A program made the translations under genes and the position numbers. DNA of 64,000 bases from CAZSVE01 sp964610175 (GTDB lineage Bacteria; Pseudomonadota; Gammaproteobacteria; HK1), in NCBI GenBank assembly GCA_964610175.1, contig CAZSVE010000004.1, forward strand, positions 1 to 64,000, read 5' to 3'. Under the pieces are notes generated by a model. It saw only the letters and a list, made by a program, of their open reading frames with translations. It ran no database searches and was not told the origin of the DNA. Below, in pieces: positions 1 to 9,905 of the stretch (its first letter is position 1; each line of letters begins with the position of its first letter).

Positions 1-138
1 ATCTAACCAACCAGAGATAGAACTAAGTACGCTTTACCCGGATGAGCCGGAAAAACACGTCTTTATAATCATTGAGATAAAGGTGTTTTCCAAAACTCCA
101 ACTTTTTTCACTTTTTGGTCCCGGCTATGCCGGGTTGG
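1..138 (+). repeat. M-module, 3' end part
   Basis: The stretch with tctttataatcat and the run ending in ggctatgccgggttgg matches, with substitutions, the right end of the larger modules at 2599-2868 and 61810-62019. The copy runs up to the S41 protease gene. Its left part is outside the window or diverged. Confidence 0.5.
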
Positions 139-158
139 GTATCTTGAGGTCAAATTCA

Positions 159-1484
159 ATGCGCATAATTCCCCATGATTTGCCAGTGCTATCACTCGGT
201 GTCCTCCTAGGTCTGTTCCTGGCTCTTAATCAGGGAGTATTTGCCGATCGAAACCGAAATGCATCGTTACCCCTGGAAGAGCTTCGTATATTCACCGAAA
301 CCTTTGGAAAGATAAAAAGCGATTACGTAGAACCCATACAAGACAAAGTACTACTCGAAAATGCAATCCATGGCATGATCTCCGGCCTGGATCCTCATTC
401 ATCCTACTTAAAACCCAACGAATACAAAGATCTCCAAGAAGGAACGAGCGGCGAATTCGGTGGCCTCGGTATAGAACTTACCATGGATGATGGATTCATC
501 AAGGTAATTGCCCCCATCGATGACACGCCCGCGAAACGAGCAGGTGTACAAGCCAGTGATCTGATAATCCGTCTCGATGACAAGCCGGTCAATGGAATGA
601 AGCTCAATGAAGCGGTTAAAACCATGCGAGGCAAACCCGACACGAAAATCACACTGACCATTTTGCGTGATGGTGAACAAAAACCCCTCAAGATCACCAT
701 TACGCGAGATATCATCCAAGTAAAAAGCGTTAAAAGCAAAACCCTGGAACCGGGTTTTGGCTACCTGCGTATCACGCAATTCCAATCCAAAACCGGTAAA
801 TCCCTTCACACGGCCCTTTCGAAACTCAAAGAACAAAATCAAAACTCTCTCAAGGGACTGATATTGGATCTCAGGGACAATCCGGGTGGCGTACTCAATG
901 CTGCGATAGAAGTTGCCGATGCCTTTCTAAAAAAAGGGATTATTGTCTATACCGAAGGACGACGCGATGATGCGCGACTTGAATTCAATGCAAAACCGAC
1001 AGATATCCTGAATGGATCCCCTATGATCGTATTGGTAAACGGGGGTTCCGCCTCAGCCTCCGAGATTGTGGCTGGTGCCCTGCAGAACCATAAGCGCGCA
1101 CTTATCGTGGGAGGCAAAACCTTCGGCAAAGGATCCGTGCAGACTATTCTACCCATGAAAAACGGGGATGCACTCAAACTCACCACAGCACGCTATTTCA
1201 CACCATCGGGGATATCCATCCAGGCAACAGGTATATCACCGGACATTATCCTCCAGGATCTTACCGTCACGAGTACCGAGGCGGAGGAATACAAACCACT
1301 GAAAGAAGTCGACTTGACCGGACACCTGGAAAACGGTGCAAAACATCGTAAAAACGATGAAAGCGGTACCGACACGGAACCGGTTGCAGGAGGTTCCGTC
1401 AGGCTGTTGGCGCAAAAGGATTACATGTTGTACGAGGCTCTCAATTTACTCAAGAGCTTGGCATTGTTTGCCAGTCCGAAGTAA
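159..1484 (+). CDS. ctpA: S41 family C-terminal processing protease (CtpA-like)
   Basis: Serine protease of the S41/CtpA family, which cleaves the C-terminal ends of periplasmic proteins. An N-terminal hydrophobic segment (LPVLSLGVLLGLFLAL) should export or anchor it. A PDZ domain follows (about residues 80-170, with GEFGGLGIEL), then the S41 core with GSASASEIVAGALQ (catalytic Ser near residue 297) and FGKGSVQ (catalytic Lys near 322). The C-terminal half is complete for the family. The open frame extends to a TTG at 135, inside a repeat, so I prefer the ATG at 159. In many gammaproteobacteria this gene follows an EnvC-type peptidase; whether that holds here cannot be seen because the window starts 158 bp upstream. 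Confidence 0.93.
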   Translation: MRIIPHDLPVLSLGVLLGLFLALNQGVFADRNRNASLPLEELRIFTETFGKIKSDYVEPIQDKVLLENAIHGMISGLDPHSSYLKPNEYKDLQEGTSGEFGGLGIELTMDDGFIKVIAPIDDTPAKRAGVQASDLIIRLDDKPVNGMKLNEAVKTMRGKPDTKITLTILRDGEQKPLKITITRDIIQVKSVKSKTLEPGFGYLRITQFQSKTGKSLHTALSKLKEQNQNSLKGLILDLRDNPGGVLNAAIEVADAFLKKGIIVYTEGRRDDARLEFNAKPTDILNGSPMIVLVNGGSASASEIVAGALQNHKRALIVGGKTFGKGSVQTILPMKNGDALKLTTARYFTPSGISIQATGISPDIILQDLTVTSTEAEEYKPLKEVDLTGHLENGAKHRKNDESGTDTEPVAGGSVRLLAQKDYMLYEALNLLKSLALFASPK

Positions 1485-1616
1485 GAACACCTCCTTTGCG
1501 CAATCCAGAAGCATCCCCTTTTGGAAGGCCTCCCGGGAGGCATAGCCCGAGCAATTGCCGAGCGAGATGGGATTACGGACGGTGAGGAAGTGGCACAAGC
1601 CTCTCCCTCACCCACT

Positions 1617-1706
1617 ACCGATGAACCATCGATTTGATAGTAGTAGAGCAAAATTAGCGTTTTGTAAAACTCCACTCATTCGCGAAGACGAGCAGGAAAT
1701 AAAAAA
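1617..1706 (+). repeat. R-element (CTAG end truncated)
   Basis: Partial copy: the CTAGCGAAG end is missing, while the middle and the AAATAAA end are present. It abuts the stop codon of cobH with its non-CTAG end. Confidence 0.75.
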
Positions 1707-2345
1707 TCATTCGGATAACGCCAACAGCGCATGTAACGTTGCCACCACGAGAGTCGATCCGCCCTTGCGGCCTTCGGTGACAATCCAGGGCGTATCGACA
1801 ACTCGAGTAAGTGCCGCTTTGGATTCCGCAGCGGAAACAAAACCCACAGGCATACCGATGACGAGAGCCGGCCGCGCATTTTCTTCGCGGATAAGCCGAA
1901 TCACCGCCAACAGGGCCGTGGGAGCATTACCGATAGCAATGATGCCGCCATCCAAAAGACCCTGTCCGTGCGCCTTGGCCATGGCCTCGGCGGCACGTGT
2001 GGTATTCCCGGCATGGGCCCTGGCAATGACATCTTCATCGCCGATGAACTGGTGGATATCGATGCCGAAATGGGCCAAGCGCGACCTGGACACGCCAACG
2101 CGGATCATCTCCACGTCGCTGACGATGGGTCGGCCCGCCACGACAGCCGTAATTCCGGCTGCTACCGCTTGGGGGTGGAATCGAACGAGGCCATTGAATT
2201 CGAAGTCGGCGCTGGCATGGATAATACGCCGCACGATGGGCCATTGTTCAAGTGTATAGGTATGAGCCCCGGCCTCGCGGTCGATGATGGCAAAAGAGCC
2301 GTTCTCGATCCGACGTCCAGCGTGGGTGATTTGTTCGGTGAGCAT
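1707..2345 (-). CDS. cobH: precorrin-8X methylmutase
   Basis: Catalyses the methyl shift from C-11 to C-12 that turns precorrin-8X into hydrogenobyrinate in cobalamin synthesis. About 212 residues, the usual CobH/CbiC length. The conserved histidine lies in RRIIHASADFEF (about residue 35 from the chosen start), and the family core has AGITAVVAGRPIVSDVEM, IAIGNAPTALL and ALVIGMPVGFV. The open frame extends 38 codons further upstream, but the homologous sequence begins at MLTEQITHAG, so I start at 2345. No other cobalamin gene is next to it, which is unusual because these genes normally cluster. Confidence 0.93.
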   Translation of the reverse strand: MLTEQITHAGRRIENGSFAIIDREAGAHTYTLEQWPIVRRIIHASADFEFNGLVRFHPQAVAAGITAVVAGRPIVSDVEMIRVGVSRSRLAHFGIDIHQFIGDEDVIARAHAGNTTRAAEAMAKAHGQGLLDGGIIAIGNAPTALLAVIRLIREENARPALVIGMPVGFVSAAESKAALTRVVDTPWIVTEGRKGGSTLVVATLHALLALSE

Positions 2346-2488
2346 AACTGATAAGAATCTCAGGAAATGAATTGATTCGAATTGGATTCGATCCTGGCAA
2401 CCTCGACAAAGTGTTGTAAAGGTGATCACGATGGCAAAGCGAAATTCCATATCTTTCAAGTGTAAGTAAAAGGGATATTCAGCCTCGG

Positions 2489-2598
2489 TTTGTCTATTCC
2501 CGCCCAGCTTCGAAAATGCGTCAAGTTCGACAAAGCACCAATTTTGCTTTCACCAATACCACATCATGCCTCGTCGGTCTGAGGCGCAGCCTCGCTAG
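2489..2598 (-). repeat. R-element
   Basis: Complete copy, with a diverged CTAG end reading gcgcagcctcgctag. It is followed at once by an M-module. The same variant end recurs at 45695-45735, the 3' end of purB. Confidence 0.85.
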
Positions 2599-2868
2599 TG
2601 GTTGGCTACAAACAAACTATCGGTAACAACAGAGTTTACTAATACTCCGACTTATGGTTTGTGTTGTTTCCCGAAGGAGAACCACTTTTTCCGAGCGTGG
2701 TCTCGGAGGAAGCTTGGCCCATTATCCGTGATAATCTTGAACAAAATGTCGAAGAAATCTCAAAACAAGAAAAATATATCTTTATAATCATAAAGATATA
2801 CGCTTTTTTTCAAAAATCAGATTTCTTCAGGTTACTTTTTTGGTTCCGACTATACCGGGTTGGATTCA
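2599..2868 (+). repeat. M-module (about 250 bp dispersed repeat)
   Basis: It shares blocks with 61810-62019: ggtaacaacag, gaggagaacc-ctttttccgag and a final ccggctatgccgggt-type end. Both copies start exactly at the CTAG end of an R-element. No coding sequence is recognised in it. The last 100 bp also match 50-138. Confidence 0.6.
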
Positions 2869-2951
2869 TCTTTGAGTTTGGAAGGGGATCGATACCCGCA
2901 CGGGGGATGTGGAGGGGTACAATGTCTCCTTCGGTACACGACATGAACCGA

Positions 2952-4793
2952 TCACGAGTCATCCGCCGGAGAACCTTCCCCTTCCCGCAGGGTAAGATAG
3001 CGATCCACGGATAATCCTCCGTTGTCTGGTGCCCTCCATTCTTCTTTACTGCCGCCTGGCCAAAAGACGCGCACGGCACGCACCTTGTCGGATGATCCGA
3101 GTCCCACCAATATCCGCGGGTCGCTGGCCGAGGCATAGCTACCATCGGTTCGCGCCCGCCGCCACAGTGCCGGTGCATTATCGCGTTGCACTTCGATGCG
3201 TGCCCCCAGGGCATCTCGTCCCGTCTTGTCCAGGAGCCGAAGACCCAGCCAGTGGTTGTAGCCGCCTACGTCGTTGCGTAGCAGACGAACGAAACCCGTG
3301 TTGTTGGTAACCAATACATCCATGTCGCCATCATTATCCACATCGCCGAAGGCAGCACCCCGGCTGATTTCGGAGAGTGTGAATGCCGGCCCGGCTTGGG
3401 CGCTGATATCCCGAAATTGTCCGTTACCGATATTGACCAGTAGTTGATTGGGTTGGTGATACGGAAGGGGATCGCCCTTTCGAGCGAGTTCGGGAATGGT
3501 CTTTACATCGCCATTGACAATAATCAGATCGAGGTTGCCGTCGTTATCGTAATCGGACCAGCCGGTTCCGAATGCGGTGCGGCCCTGGCTCGGTACGGCG
3601 ATGCCCGTGGCGATGGAGCGATCCTGGAACCAACCACTGCCATCGTTCACATAGAGGGTATTGGTTTCTTCCAGAAGGTGGGTCATGAAGAGGTCTTGAT
3701 CACCATCGTTGTCGAAATCGCCGGCATCGACGCCCATGCTCGCCTCGGCGGCTCCATCCATATTCACTGCGGTACCGGCCAGAAATGCCTCATTTCGAAA
3801 AGTCCCATCCTTTTGATTGATCCATAATTGGTTGGGACGTCCGTCATTTCCCACATAGATATCGAGCCACCCATCCCCATTGAAATCCGCGCTGACCACA
3901 CCGAGTGCCCCGGCGTCTTCCTTGGCGATCCCCGATTTTCCGGAGACATCCTCGAAGGTTCCGTCACCACGATTGCGAAAGAGCCGACAAGGTATGGGGC
4001 GAAAGGTCAATGGCGAACAGTAATCTCGGCTGCCGTCCGGCGCGTAACAGGACTGGTGATTTTCGATGGAGAAATCCACATAATTTCCGACGAATAAATC
4101 GAGCCAGCCATCGCGGTCGAAGTCCAGAAAGGAAGCGCTTACGGACCAACGTGGTTCATCTACCCCGGCATCTTTCGTGACATCCTGAAAGGTGCCGTCA
4201 CCATTGTTGCGCAGGAGCAGGTTCGATCCATAATTGGTGATGTAGAGATCCGGCCAACCGTCGTTATCGAAATCTCCCACGGTTACCCCCATGCCATAGC
4301 CGGTAGCCTCGATCCGGCTTGTCTCCGTTACATCGGTAAATCGTATTTCGCGCGCACCGCCTTCAGTGACCATCAAGTCGTTTCGATACAGACGATCCCG
4401 AGGCGCTTCTCCCTTGTAGTCGGTCACATCAGGGCATGGAGATTCGATCGAATTCGGTGCGGATTTGCACATTAAGGCATGGCCTTGAACCAGGTATACA
4501 TCCAGGTCCCCATCCTGGTCGTAATCGAACAACGCCCCACCTGCACCCAGGATTTCGGAGAAATAGAATTCCCCGGATATCCCACTGAAATGGACGAAGT
4601 CGAGTTTGGATTCCCCGGCGATCTCGGAGAACATCGCAAACGGCAGGCTATCCGAAGAAGAACCTCCGGCATGGGGATCGAGTAGTGGTTCCGGCGTTGC
4701 CGACCTTACGGCGGTTGTGGGAGAGAGCATCCAAAAAAACAAAGACAAGAAGACGATGACCTTGCCCGATGGCACAAAGGATTGAAGATTCAT
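2952..4793 (-). CDS. CRTAC1/ASPIC-UnbV family FG-GAP repeat protein
   Basis: Secreted beta-propeller-type protein of 613 residues. A signal peptide is visible (hydrophobic VIVFLSLFFWMLSPTTAVRSA, residues about 13-33). Many FG-GAP/VCBS repeats follow, each with an Asp-rich calcium-binding loop such as DYDQDGDLDVY, DFDNDGWPDLY, DFNGDGWLDIY, DYDNDGNLDL and DVDNDGDMDV. The C-terminus has an ASPIC/UnbV domain (NHWLGLRLLDKTGRDALGARIEV, about residues 515-590). Family members are extracellular or periplasmic and probably mediate binding; no enzymatic role is established. It stands alone between repeats. The start has a good hydrophobic leader directly after it. Confidence 0.85.
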   Translation of the reverse strand: MNLQSFVPSGKVIVFLSLFFWMLSPTTAVRSATPEPLLDPHAGGSSSDSLPFAMFSEIAGESKLDFVHFSGISGEFYFSEILGAGGALFDYDQDGDLDVYLVQGHALMCKSAPNSIESPCPDVTDYKGEAPRDRLYRNDLMVTEGGAREIRFTDVTETSRIEATGYGMGVTVGDFDNDGWPDLYITNYGSNLLLRNNGDGTFQDVTKDAGVDEPRWSVSASFLDFDRDGWLDLFVGNYVDFSIENHQSCYAPDGSRDYCSPLTFRPIPCRLFRNRGDGTFEDVSGKSGIAKEDAGALGVVSADFNGDGWLDIYVGNDGRPNQLWINQKDGTFRNEAFLAGTAVNMDGAAEASMGVDAGDFDNDGDQDLFMTHLLEETNTLYVNDGSGWFQDRSIATGIAVPSQGRTAFGTGWSDYDNDGNLDLIIVNGDVKTIPELARKGDPLPYHQPNQLLVNIGNGQFRDISAQAGPAFTLSEISRGAAFGDVDNDGDMDVLVTNNTGFVRLLRNDVGGYNHWLGLRLLDKTGRDALGARIEVQRDNAPALWRRARTDGSYASASDPRILVGLGSSDKVRAVRVFWPGGSKEEWRAPDNGGLSVDRYLTLREGEGSPADDS

Positions 4794-4896
4794 GTGTGCA
4801 GGGTATCTTGTTGTGAAGCAAGTGGTGTTTCGGTAAATCGATTACGGAATGGCTCCCTGGACGAATCGATGTCGCGGCACGAATGCTTGAATATGG

Positions 4897-5008
4897 CTAG
4901 CGAAGCTTCACTTCGAACCGATGAAACGTGATCTGGTAGTAGTAGAGAAAAATTGGCGTTTCGTAATATGGCGACTCATTTGCCAAGGTAATCGGGAAAT
5001 AAACAAAT
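4897..5008 (+). repeat. R-element
   Basis: Complete copy, begins CTAGCGAAGCTTC. It lies between the 5' end of the CRTAC1-like gene and the 3' end of uppS. Confidence 0.85.
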
Positions 5009-5062
5009 TACTTCGAAATCGCGTTACCGTTGCCCGTATGACCGATTTTTGCTGGAGTGAAA

Positions 5063-5890
5063 TTACAGATCGGCAGGATGGATGAGGGGTGAATGGCCGA
5101 GTGGATTTGGCGCCAGGCCCTCCGAGAATGCATTACAAACCACCTGTTCACTGGTTTGTCCAAAGCGTCTTTGGCGAGATGCATAAAAAGCCAAAGCCTC
5201 TTCCAATGCCTTGCGGTCGAAATCGGGCCATAAGACATCCGTAAAATACAGTTCCGTATAGGCGATTTGCCATAGTAGAAAATTACTGATCCGCTTTTCC
5301 CCACTAGTGCGTATAAAAAGGTCTGGTTCCGGCAAATCGCTCAAACAAAGATGCAACTGAATGGTCTCTGGGCAAATATTTTCCAGATGTAGCTGTCCCA
5401 TCACTACACGACGAGCTATTGTTCGAGCCGCCTGGCTAAGGTCCCAACGTCCACCGTAATTTGCGGCAATCACCAAGGTCAAGCCTGTATTACCACAAGT
5501 TATGTGTTCGGATTCCTCTATTACTTGTTGGAGCTTTGTGGTAAAGGCACTTCGATCGCCAATAATCCGCAAACGTACGTTATTTTGATCGAGCTTCTTG
5601 GCCTCGTTTTTCAAGGCGGACATAAACAAATCCATGAGTAAGCCCACTTCTTCGCGAGGTCTTTGCCAGTTTTCGCTGCTAAATGCAAAGAGGGTAAGGA
5701 CCTTGACACCCATTTGTCCACAAATTCGTACAATGCGCCGAACCGAATCGACTCCTGCACGATGTCCCGCGATACGAGGAAGGCATCGCTGTTTTGCCCA
5801 TCGTCCATTTCCATCCATGATAATGGCTATGTGACGGGGAACCTTTGGGCTGGGTGATGGATTACTATCAAAACCAATGGGGCCAGACAT
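5063..5890 (-). CDS. uppS: isoprenyl transferase (undecaprenyl diphosphate synthase)
   Basis: Condenses isopentenyl diphosphate units to the C55 carrier lipid used in peptidoglycan and O-antigen synthesis; a cytosolic cis-prenyltransferase. The signature HIAIIMDGNGRWAK is at residues 20-33, with catalytic Asp26. The helix region FAFSSENWQRP and the C-terminal signature DLFIRTSGEKRISNFLLWQ...ELYF are all intact. 275 residues, slightly longer than E. coli IspU. In most relatives it sits in pyrH-frr-uppS-cdsA; here frr is over 3 kb away on the other strand and no cdsA follows, so that cluster is broken. Confidence 0.95.
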   Translation of the reverse strand: MSGPIGFDSNPSPSPKVPRHIAIIMDGNGRWAKQRCLPRIAGHRAGVDSVRRIVRICGQMGVKVLTLFAFSSENWQRPREEVGLLMDLFMSALKNEAKKLDQNNVRLRIIGDRSAFTTKLQQVIEESEHITCGNTGLTLVIAANYGGRWDLSQAARTIARRVVMGQLHLENICPETIQLHLCLSDLPEPDLFIRTSGEKRISNFLLWQIAYTELYFTDVLWPDFDRKALEEALAFYASRQRRFGQTSEQVVCNAFSEGLAPNPLGHSPLIHPADL

Positions 5891-5995
5891 CTAAGCTCCT
5901 TACCCTGTAGATTTTGAAGGATGAATGTGGAGACCCTTGCATGGTTTGGCGCATATTCCCTTCGAATTCGCGGCGAACTGTTTTTTGCTGAATAT

Positions 5996-6070
5996 TTTGT
6001 TTATTTCCCGTTTAGCTTCGCAAATGAACTGATACCAAATCGCGCTCCATTCGAGGCGAAGTTTCGCTGG
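5996..6070 (-). repeat. R-element (internally deleted)
   Basis: Both ends are recognisable (tttgtttatttcccg and ggcgaagtttcgctgg), but about 35 bp of the middle is missing. It ends 30 bp from the hslR stop. Confidence 0.7.
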
Positions 6071-6099
6071 TATTATCCTCTTCGTCTCATGATTCCCCT

Positions 6100-6537
6100 T
6101 TATCGCCCCATCAGATCGGAAAGTCGCCGCCGATCTCGCTTGGTAGGCCTCCCCATCCCTCGTACATATTCTGTCTTCTCTACTCGCCGCCGCCGGGCCT
6201 CGGTTTCACGATTAGCCAGACTTTCCGACGTTTCACGGTAGAGCAGCGCCGCCTCCGAGGGAGAGCGGCGTTGTTTGGAAATACCCTGGAGAACAACTTC
6301 CCATTCCATATGGCCACGGCGAATCCGGATTTTGACACCGGGTCGAACCAGTTTCGCAGGTTTGACTCGCTGTTCGCCTACATGAACCTTCCCGCCGGAG
6401 ATGGCCTCCGCAGCGAGGTTTCTGGTCTTGAAAAATCTCGCCGCCCACAGCCATTTATCGAGTCGTTGAGCCTCGGACGCAGGAATATCCGATAGACTAT
6501 TATCCCGTGTAGCAGCATTATTTTTGCGTGGCATCAA
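6100..6537 (-). CDS. hslR: heat shock protein 15 (S4-domain RNA-binding protein)
   Basis: Hsp15 binds stalled 50S subunits carrying nascent chains and helps recycle them. The N-terminal S4 domain (residues about 22-85) has the hallmark RLDKWLWAARFFKTRNLAAEAI and GGKVHVGEQRVKPAKLVRPG. The C-terminal tail is basic (RRRRVEKTEYVRGMGRPTKRDRRRL), as in E. coli HslR. 145 residues against 133 in E. coli. The extra N-terminal residues are low-complexity; the internal start could be a little later. Confidence 0.92.
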   Translation of the reverse strand: MMPRKNNAATRDNSLSDIPASEAQRLDKWLWAARFFKTRNLAAEAISGGKVHVGEQRVKPAKLVRPGVKIRIRRGHMEWEVVLQGISKQRRSPSEAALLYRETSESLANRETEARRRRVEKTEYVRGMGRPTKRDRRRLSDLMGR

Positions 6538-6587
6538 AAAATCTTCGCTTCCGTGGCGTTACCCAATTCATTACCATGAACCATTAT

Positions 6588-6618
6588 CGTAAAAACCCGG
6601 TTCATCCGGGTTTTTACG
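6588..6618 (-). terminator. intrinsic terminator
   Basis: Perfect 13-bp inverted repeat (cgtaaaaacccgg / ccgggtttttacg) with a 5-nt loop and T-rich arms on both strands. It lies 38 bp past the stop of the 65-aa gene and just upstream of hslR, so it most likely ends the small gene's transcript. Confidence 0.8.
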
Positions 6619-6655
6619 GGTATTTCTATTACGTCGGCGGATTCTGCAATGTATA

Positions 6656-6853
6656 TTATTTTCCCGCCCAGTTTCCGAAATTGGACTCATCTTTGTTTTC
6701 ACCGTCCTCATAGCCGGCGTCGTATGCCTCCGTAACGCGTTGCTCCTCTCGTTTCGGATTTTGGAGAAAACCGCCCATCCAGCCTTGGACATATTCTTTG
6801 TTTACACCCATCTTCTCCATTTTTTCGATGCCATCATAATATTGTTGATTCAC
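6656..6853 (-). CDS. small conserved acidic protein, function unknown
   Basis: 65 residues, acidic and soluble, without signal peptide or membrane segment. It begins MNQQYYDGIEKMEKMGVN and contains YVQGWMGGFLQNPKREEQR followed by EAYDAGYEDG. Similar small proteins seem, from memory, to occur in sulfur-oxidising gammaproteobacteria, but I cannot name a family. It has its own terminator at 6588-6618, and its amino-acid composition looks selected, so I take it as a real gene. Confidence 0.65.
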   Translation of the reverse strand: MNQQYYDGIEKMEKMGVNKEYVQGWMGGFLQNPKREEQRVTEAYDAGYEDGENKDESNFGNWAGK

Positions 6854-7000
6854 TGTTTAACTCCCAGTCAGTTACCGTGGATTTCTCGTAATTACCCCCT
6901 ACGACTAATAAAAGCCAAGGTGGCAAAAGCCAAAGAGCAATTATCCATACGCACTCATCCGTCAGCAAGTATGACCCTCGACTTGGCTATGGCCGATTGA

Positions 7001-7106
7001 TTCGTTTATTTCCTGCTCATCCTCGCAAATGCGTCGAAATTCCACGAAACGCCCTTTTTGCTTTACCGATGCCAAATCATGTCGGTTCGAGGCAAAGCTT
7101 CGCCAG
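7001..7106 (-). repeat. R-element
   Basis: Nearly complete copy with a few-base deletion before the cggttcgaggc block. It lies between the 65-aa gene and thrC. Confidence 0.8.
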
Positions 7107-7424
7107 CCGGATCGAAAAAGGAACTTCTGGCAAGGCCCAGCCCAAAATTCGATAGGACATCGAGCGAGGGGTCTCCGCAAACTCCGAATAACGGTCCATG
7201 GTTTTTTGTTCTCTGTGCACGTTCGTAACGGATTTCTTGTATTCGAAGCATGTCGATATGTCCACTTTTCAGCATACCTTTCGGTTTCGGCCTTGCCGGA
7301 TTGGAGAAACCTGGAATCCATCTGATGAACGGAAACCGCTCGATATGATAGAATCGGAAGGAAATTCGGATAGAAAACAAGTAATTATCTTAATTGAATT
7401 TCATCAATGGCTTTCTGATTTACT
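7107..7424. other. intergenic stretch, nothing recognised
   Basis: Between an R-element and thrC. Open frames exist on both strands, but none has a recognisable product or a convincing ribosome-binding site. The last 60 bp are AT-rich and could hold the thrC promoter. Confidence 0.4.
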
Positions 7425-8528
7425 ATGAATCCATCCCGTTATATCGGTCTTATCGATCGTTACCGCGACCGGCTCCCGGTACGCGAGGATACCCAGGTCA
7501 TCTGCCTGGGCGAGGGGAATACCCCCCTCATTCGCTTACAAAATATCCCGCGCGATTTGGCGCGCGATCCTGGCGAGACCCTCGACAACAGGGTCGAACT
7601 CTACGTTAAATATGAGGGTTTGAACCCCACTGGATCGTTCAAGGATCGGGGCATGACCATGGCCGTAACCCGATCGGTGGAGGAAGGGAGCCGGGCCATT
7701 ATCTGCGCTTCTACCGGTAATACCTCCGCTTCGGCTGCGGCCTATGCGGCCCGCGCCGGTATTACCGCTTTCGTGTTGATTCCAGAGGGTAAGATCGCTC
7801 TTGGCAAGCTCGCTCAAGCCATGATGCATGGCGCTATTGTCCTACAGATTCGCGGTAATTTCGATGCCGGGATGCAGTTGGTCAAGGAAGTGGCCGATAC
7901 TGCCCCGGTGACCATTGTCAACTCCATCAATCCCTATCGGATTCAGGGCCAAAAAACCGCCGCCTTCGAGATCATGGATGCCTTGGGAAGGCCTCCCGAT
8001 TATCATTGCCTCCCAGTGGGCAACGCAGGGAATATCTCCGCCTATTGGCTGGGTTACACCGAGTACTACCGGGACGGTATCGTCGCAACGAGGCCCCGCA
8101 TGTGCGGTTATCAGGCCAGTGGCGCCGCGCCGTTCCTCCGGGGTCACCCGGTGGAAAACCCGGAAACCGTGGCTACCGCCATCCGCATCGGCAATCCGCA
8201 ATCCTGGGATACCGCCGTCGACGCACAGCAGGAATCGGGAGGATGGTTCGATGAATTCACGGACCAGGAGATCCTGGCCGCCCAACGGCTGTTGGCCGAG
8301 AAAGAGGGGATATTCTGTGAACCGGCCTCCGCCATCTCCCTGGCGGGTGCCTTGCGGGACATCGAGCGTGGGAAGATTCCGGGTGGAAGCCGCGTCGTTT
8401 GTACCCTGACCGGCCATGGTCTCAAGGATCCGGATACGGCTATTGCCCAAAGCGCAACGCAGCCTACCGTTATCGACGCGAAACTCGAATCGGTACGCAA
8501 GGCCATTTTGGAAAATCTTGGAGTGTGA
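7425..8528 (+). CDS. thrC: threonine synthase
   Basis: PLP enzyme converting O-phosphohomoserine to threonine. 367 residues, the shorter class of the family. The PLP lysine lies in [11 protein letters not shown] (Lys73), the substrate loop is [19 protein letters not shown], and the phosphate-binding loop is [16 protein letters not shown]. It ends one base before hisI, so the two genes are probably co-transcribed. No hom or thrB is adjacent. Confidence 0.95.
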   Translation: MNPSRYIGLIDRYRDRLPVREDTQVICLGEGNTPLIRLQNIPRDLARDPGETLDNRVELYVKYEGLNPTGSFKDRGMTMAVTRSVEEGSRAIICASTGNTSASAAAYAARAGITAFVLIPEGKIALGKLAQAMMHGAIVLQIRGNFDAGMQLVKEVADTAPVTIVNSINPYRIQGQKTAAFEIMDALGRPPDYHCLPVGNAGNISAYWLGYTEYYRDGIVATRPRMCGYQASGAAPFLRGHPVENPETVATAIRIGNPQSWDTAVDAQQESGGWFDEFTDQEILAAQRLLAEKEGIFCEPASAISLAGALRDIERGKIPGGSRVVCTLTGHGLKDPDTAIAQSATQPTVIDAKLESVRKAILENLGV

Positions 8529-8529
8529 T

Positions 8530-8925
8530 ATGAGTGAGGATTGGCTTGATGTCATTGCCTGGAACGAGCAGGGGCTGGTTCCCACCATTGCTCAGGATGC
8601 GAAGTCCGGTGATGTTCTGATGTTGGCCTGGATGAATCGGGAATCCCTGAGGTTGACCGTGGAAGAAGGGCGCGCGGTATATTGGTCCCGGTCCCGACAA
8701 CGATTGTGGCGCAAGGGCGAGGAATCCGGTCATGTGCAAAGGGTCCTGGAGATTCGAACCGACTGCGATAACGATGTGATACTGCTCGATGTGGAGCAGG
8801 CAGGTGGCATCACCTGCCACACCGGGCGCAGGAGATGTTTTTTCAAACAGCTGGCAGATGGTGCGTGGCGAGAGACAGAGCCGGTTCTACGGGATGCCAG
8901 GGAGATCTATGGGAAAGGTCGATGA
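8530..8925 (+). CDS. hisI: phosphoribosyl-AMP cyclohydrolase
   Basis: Opens the purine ring of PR-AMP in histidine synthesis; zinc- and magnesium-dependent. 131 residues, monofunctional (no HisE domain). Family motifs: [35 protein letters not shown] and the metal-binding [15 protein letters not shown] and [10 protein letters not shown] with the conserved cysteines. The frame is open upstream inside thrC, but [11 protein letters not shown] is the homologous start, one base after the thrC stop. Pairing with thrC rather than hisF/hisE is unusual. Confidence 0.95.
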   Translation: MSEDWLDVIAWNEQGLVPTIAQDAKSGDVLMLAWMNRESLRLTVEEGRAVYWSRSRQRLWRKGEESGHVQRVLEIRTDCDNDVILLDVEQAGGITCHTGRRRCFFKQLADGAWRETEPVLRDAREIYGKGR

Positions 8926-9062
8926 GGATATCGGTAGATCAAGAGTGCCATCCTATGGATATGGGGTAATTTTTGCTTGCCGTCGGAGACCGACAGAACG
9001 GTGAAAAAGTCCATCACGAGCTTTTTTATGTACGGAACCCGAGAGATGCGGTTTTTCGACTC

Positions 9063-9174
9063 CTTCATCATCGATGGCCCAATTTTGTCGAAAATGGGCC
9101 ATTGATGATGGCGACACACAGTATCGCACATGGAGTGGCGAAGAATTGCATTTTTCACTACCCTGCCAGGGTCG
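9063..9174 (+). repeat. H-family repeat with long hairpin
   Basis: A near-perfect inverted repeat at 9067-9110 (catcatcgatggcccaatttt against aaaatgggccattgatgatg, loop gtcg) is followed by gcgacacacagtatcgcac and a tail ending tttttcactaccctgccag. Related copies are at 17149-17284, 44389-44455 and 59583-59678. Confidence 0.65.
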
Positions 9175-9219
9175 GAGTCAGTCTCCTTCAATTGGTATTT
9201 CAACGGTTCGATATCAACT

Positions 9220-9329
9220 CCAGCGAAGCTTCGTCTCGAACCGACAAGGCATGATTTAGCATCGGCAAAGCAAAATCGGTGCTTTGTAGAACTTGACTCA
9301 TTTGTGAAACTGAGCGGGAAACAAACAAA
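9220..9329 (+). repeat. R-element upstream of frr
   Basis: Complete copy. Its AAATAAAC-type end (gagcgggaaacaaacaaa) stops 18 bp before the frr start codon, so the repeat forms most of the visible frr 5' region. Confidence 0.85.
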
Positions 9330-9347
9330 CGTAACGGGGTATAACCA

Positions 9348-9905
9348 ATGATCGAGGACATAAAAGTAGATGCGCAAGAGCGAATGCAAAAAAGTATCGA
9401 GATGCTGGTACACGTGTTCCGCAAGATACGTACAGGCCGAGCACATACGGGTTTACTCGAGCATATCCTGGTACCGTACTACGGCACCGACACGCCACTG
9501 AATCAAGTTGCCAGCATCGCGGTCGGCGATCATCGAACCCTTACGGTGACACCTTGGGAAGCAAAAATAGTGCCGGAGATAGAGAAGGCAATCATGAATG
9601 CCGATCTCGGGCTGAATCCGGTTACCGCTGGAAATGTGATTCGTATTCCGTTGCCACCATTGACCGAAGAGCGTCGTCGCGAAATGACACGTGTCGTACG
9701 CCACGAGACGGAAACTGCCCGAGTTGCCATTCGCAACATCCGGCGAGACGCCAATCACTCCCTGAAAACACTCGTCAAAGACAAGGCGATCACGGAGGAT
9801 GAAGAACGACGCGCCGAAGAGTCCATCCAAAAACTCACCGACAAATCCATCGCGGAAGTGGACGATTTGCTTCGTATCAAAGAGGCCGACCTCATGGAGG
9901 TATAG
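9348..9905 (+). CDS. frr: ribosome recycling factor
   Basis: Splits the post-termination ribosome together with EF-G. 185 residues, exactly the usual length. The start [18 protein letters not shown], the [15 protein letters not shown] block, [21 protein letters not shown] and the helical C-terminus [23 protein letters not shown] all fit. It stands alone: pyrH and tsf are not upstream and uppS is elsewhere in the window, so the ancestral tsf-pyrH-frr-uppS order is lost. An R-element ends just before its start. Confidence 0.97.
   Translation: MIEDIKVDAQERMQKSIEMLVHVFRKIRTGRAHTGLLEHILVPYYGTDTPLNQVASIAVGDHRTLTVTPWEAKIVPEIEKAIMNADLGLNPVTAGNVIRIPLPPLTEERRREMTRVVRHETETARVAIRNIRRDANHSLKTLVKDKAITEDEERRAEESIQKLTDKSIAEVDDLLRIKEADLMEV

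Noticed and set aside
2489..2598. T-loop-like cggttcgagg in R-elements suggesting a tRNA-derived SINE-like element
   Set aside because: Only this short block matches; no acceptor, D or anticodon arms can be folded around it.
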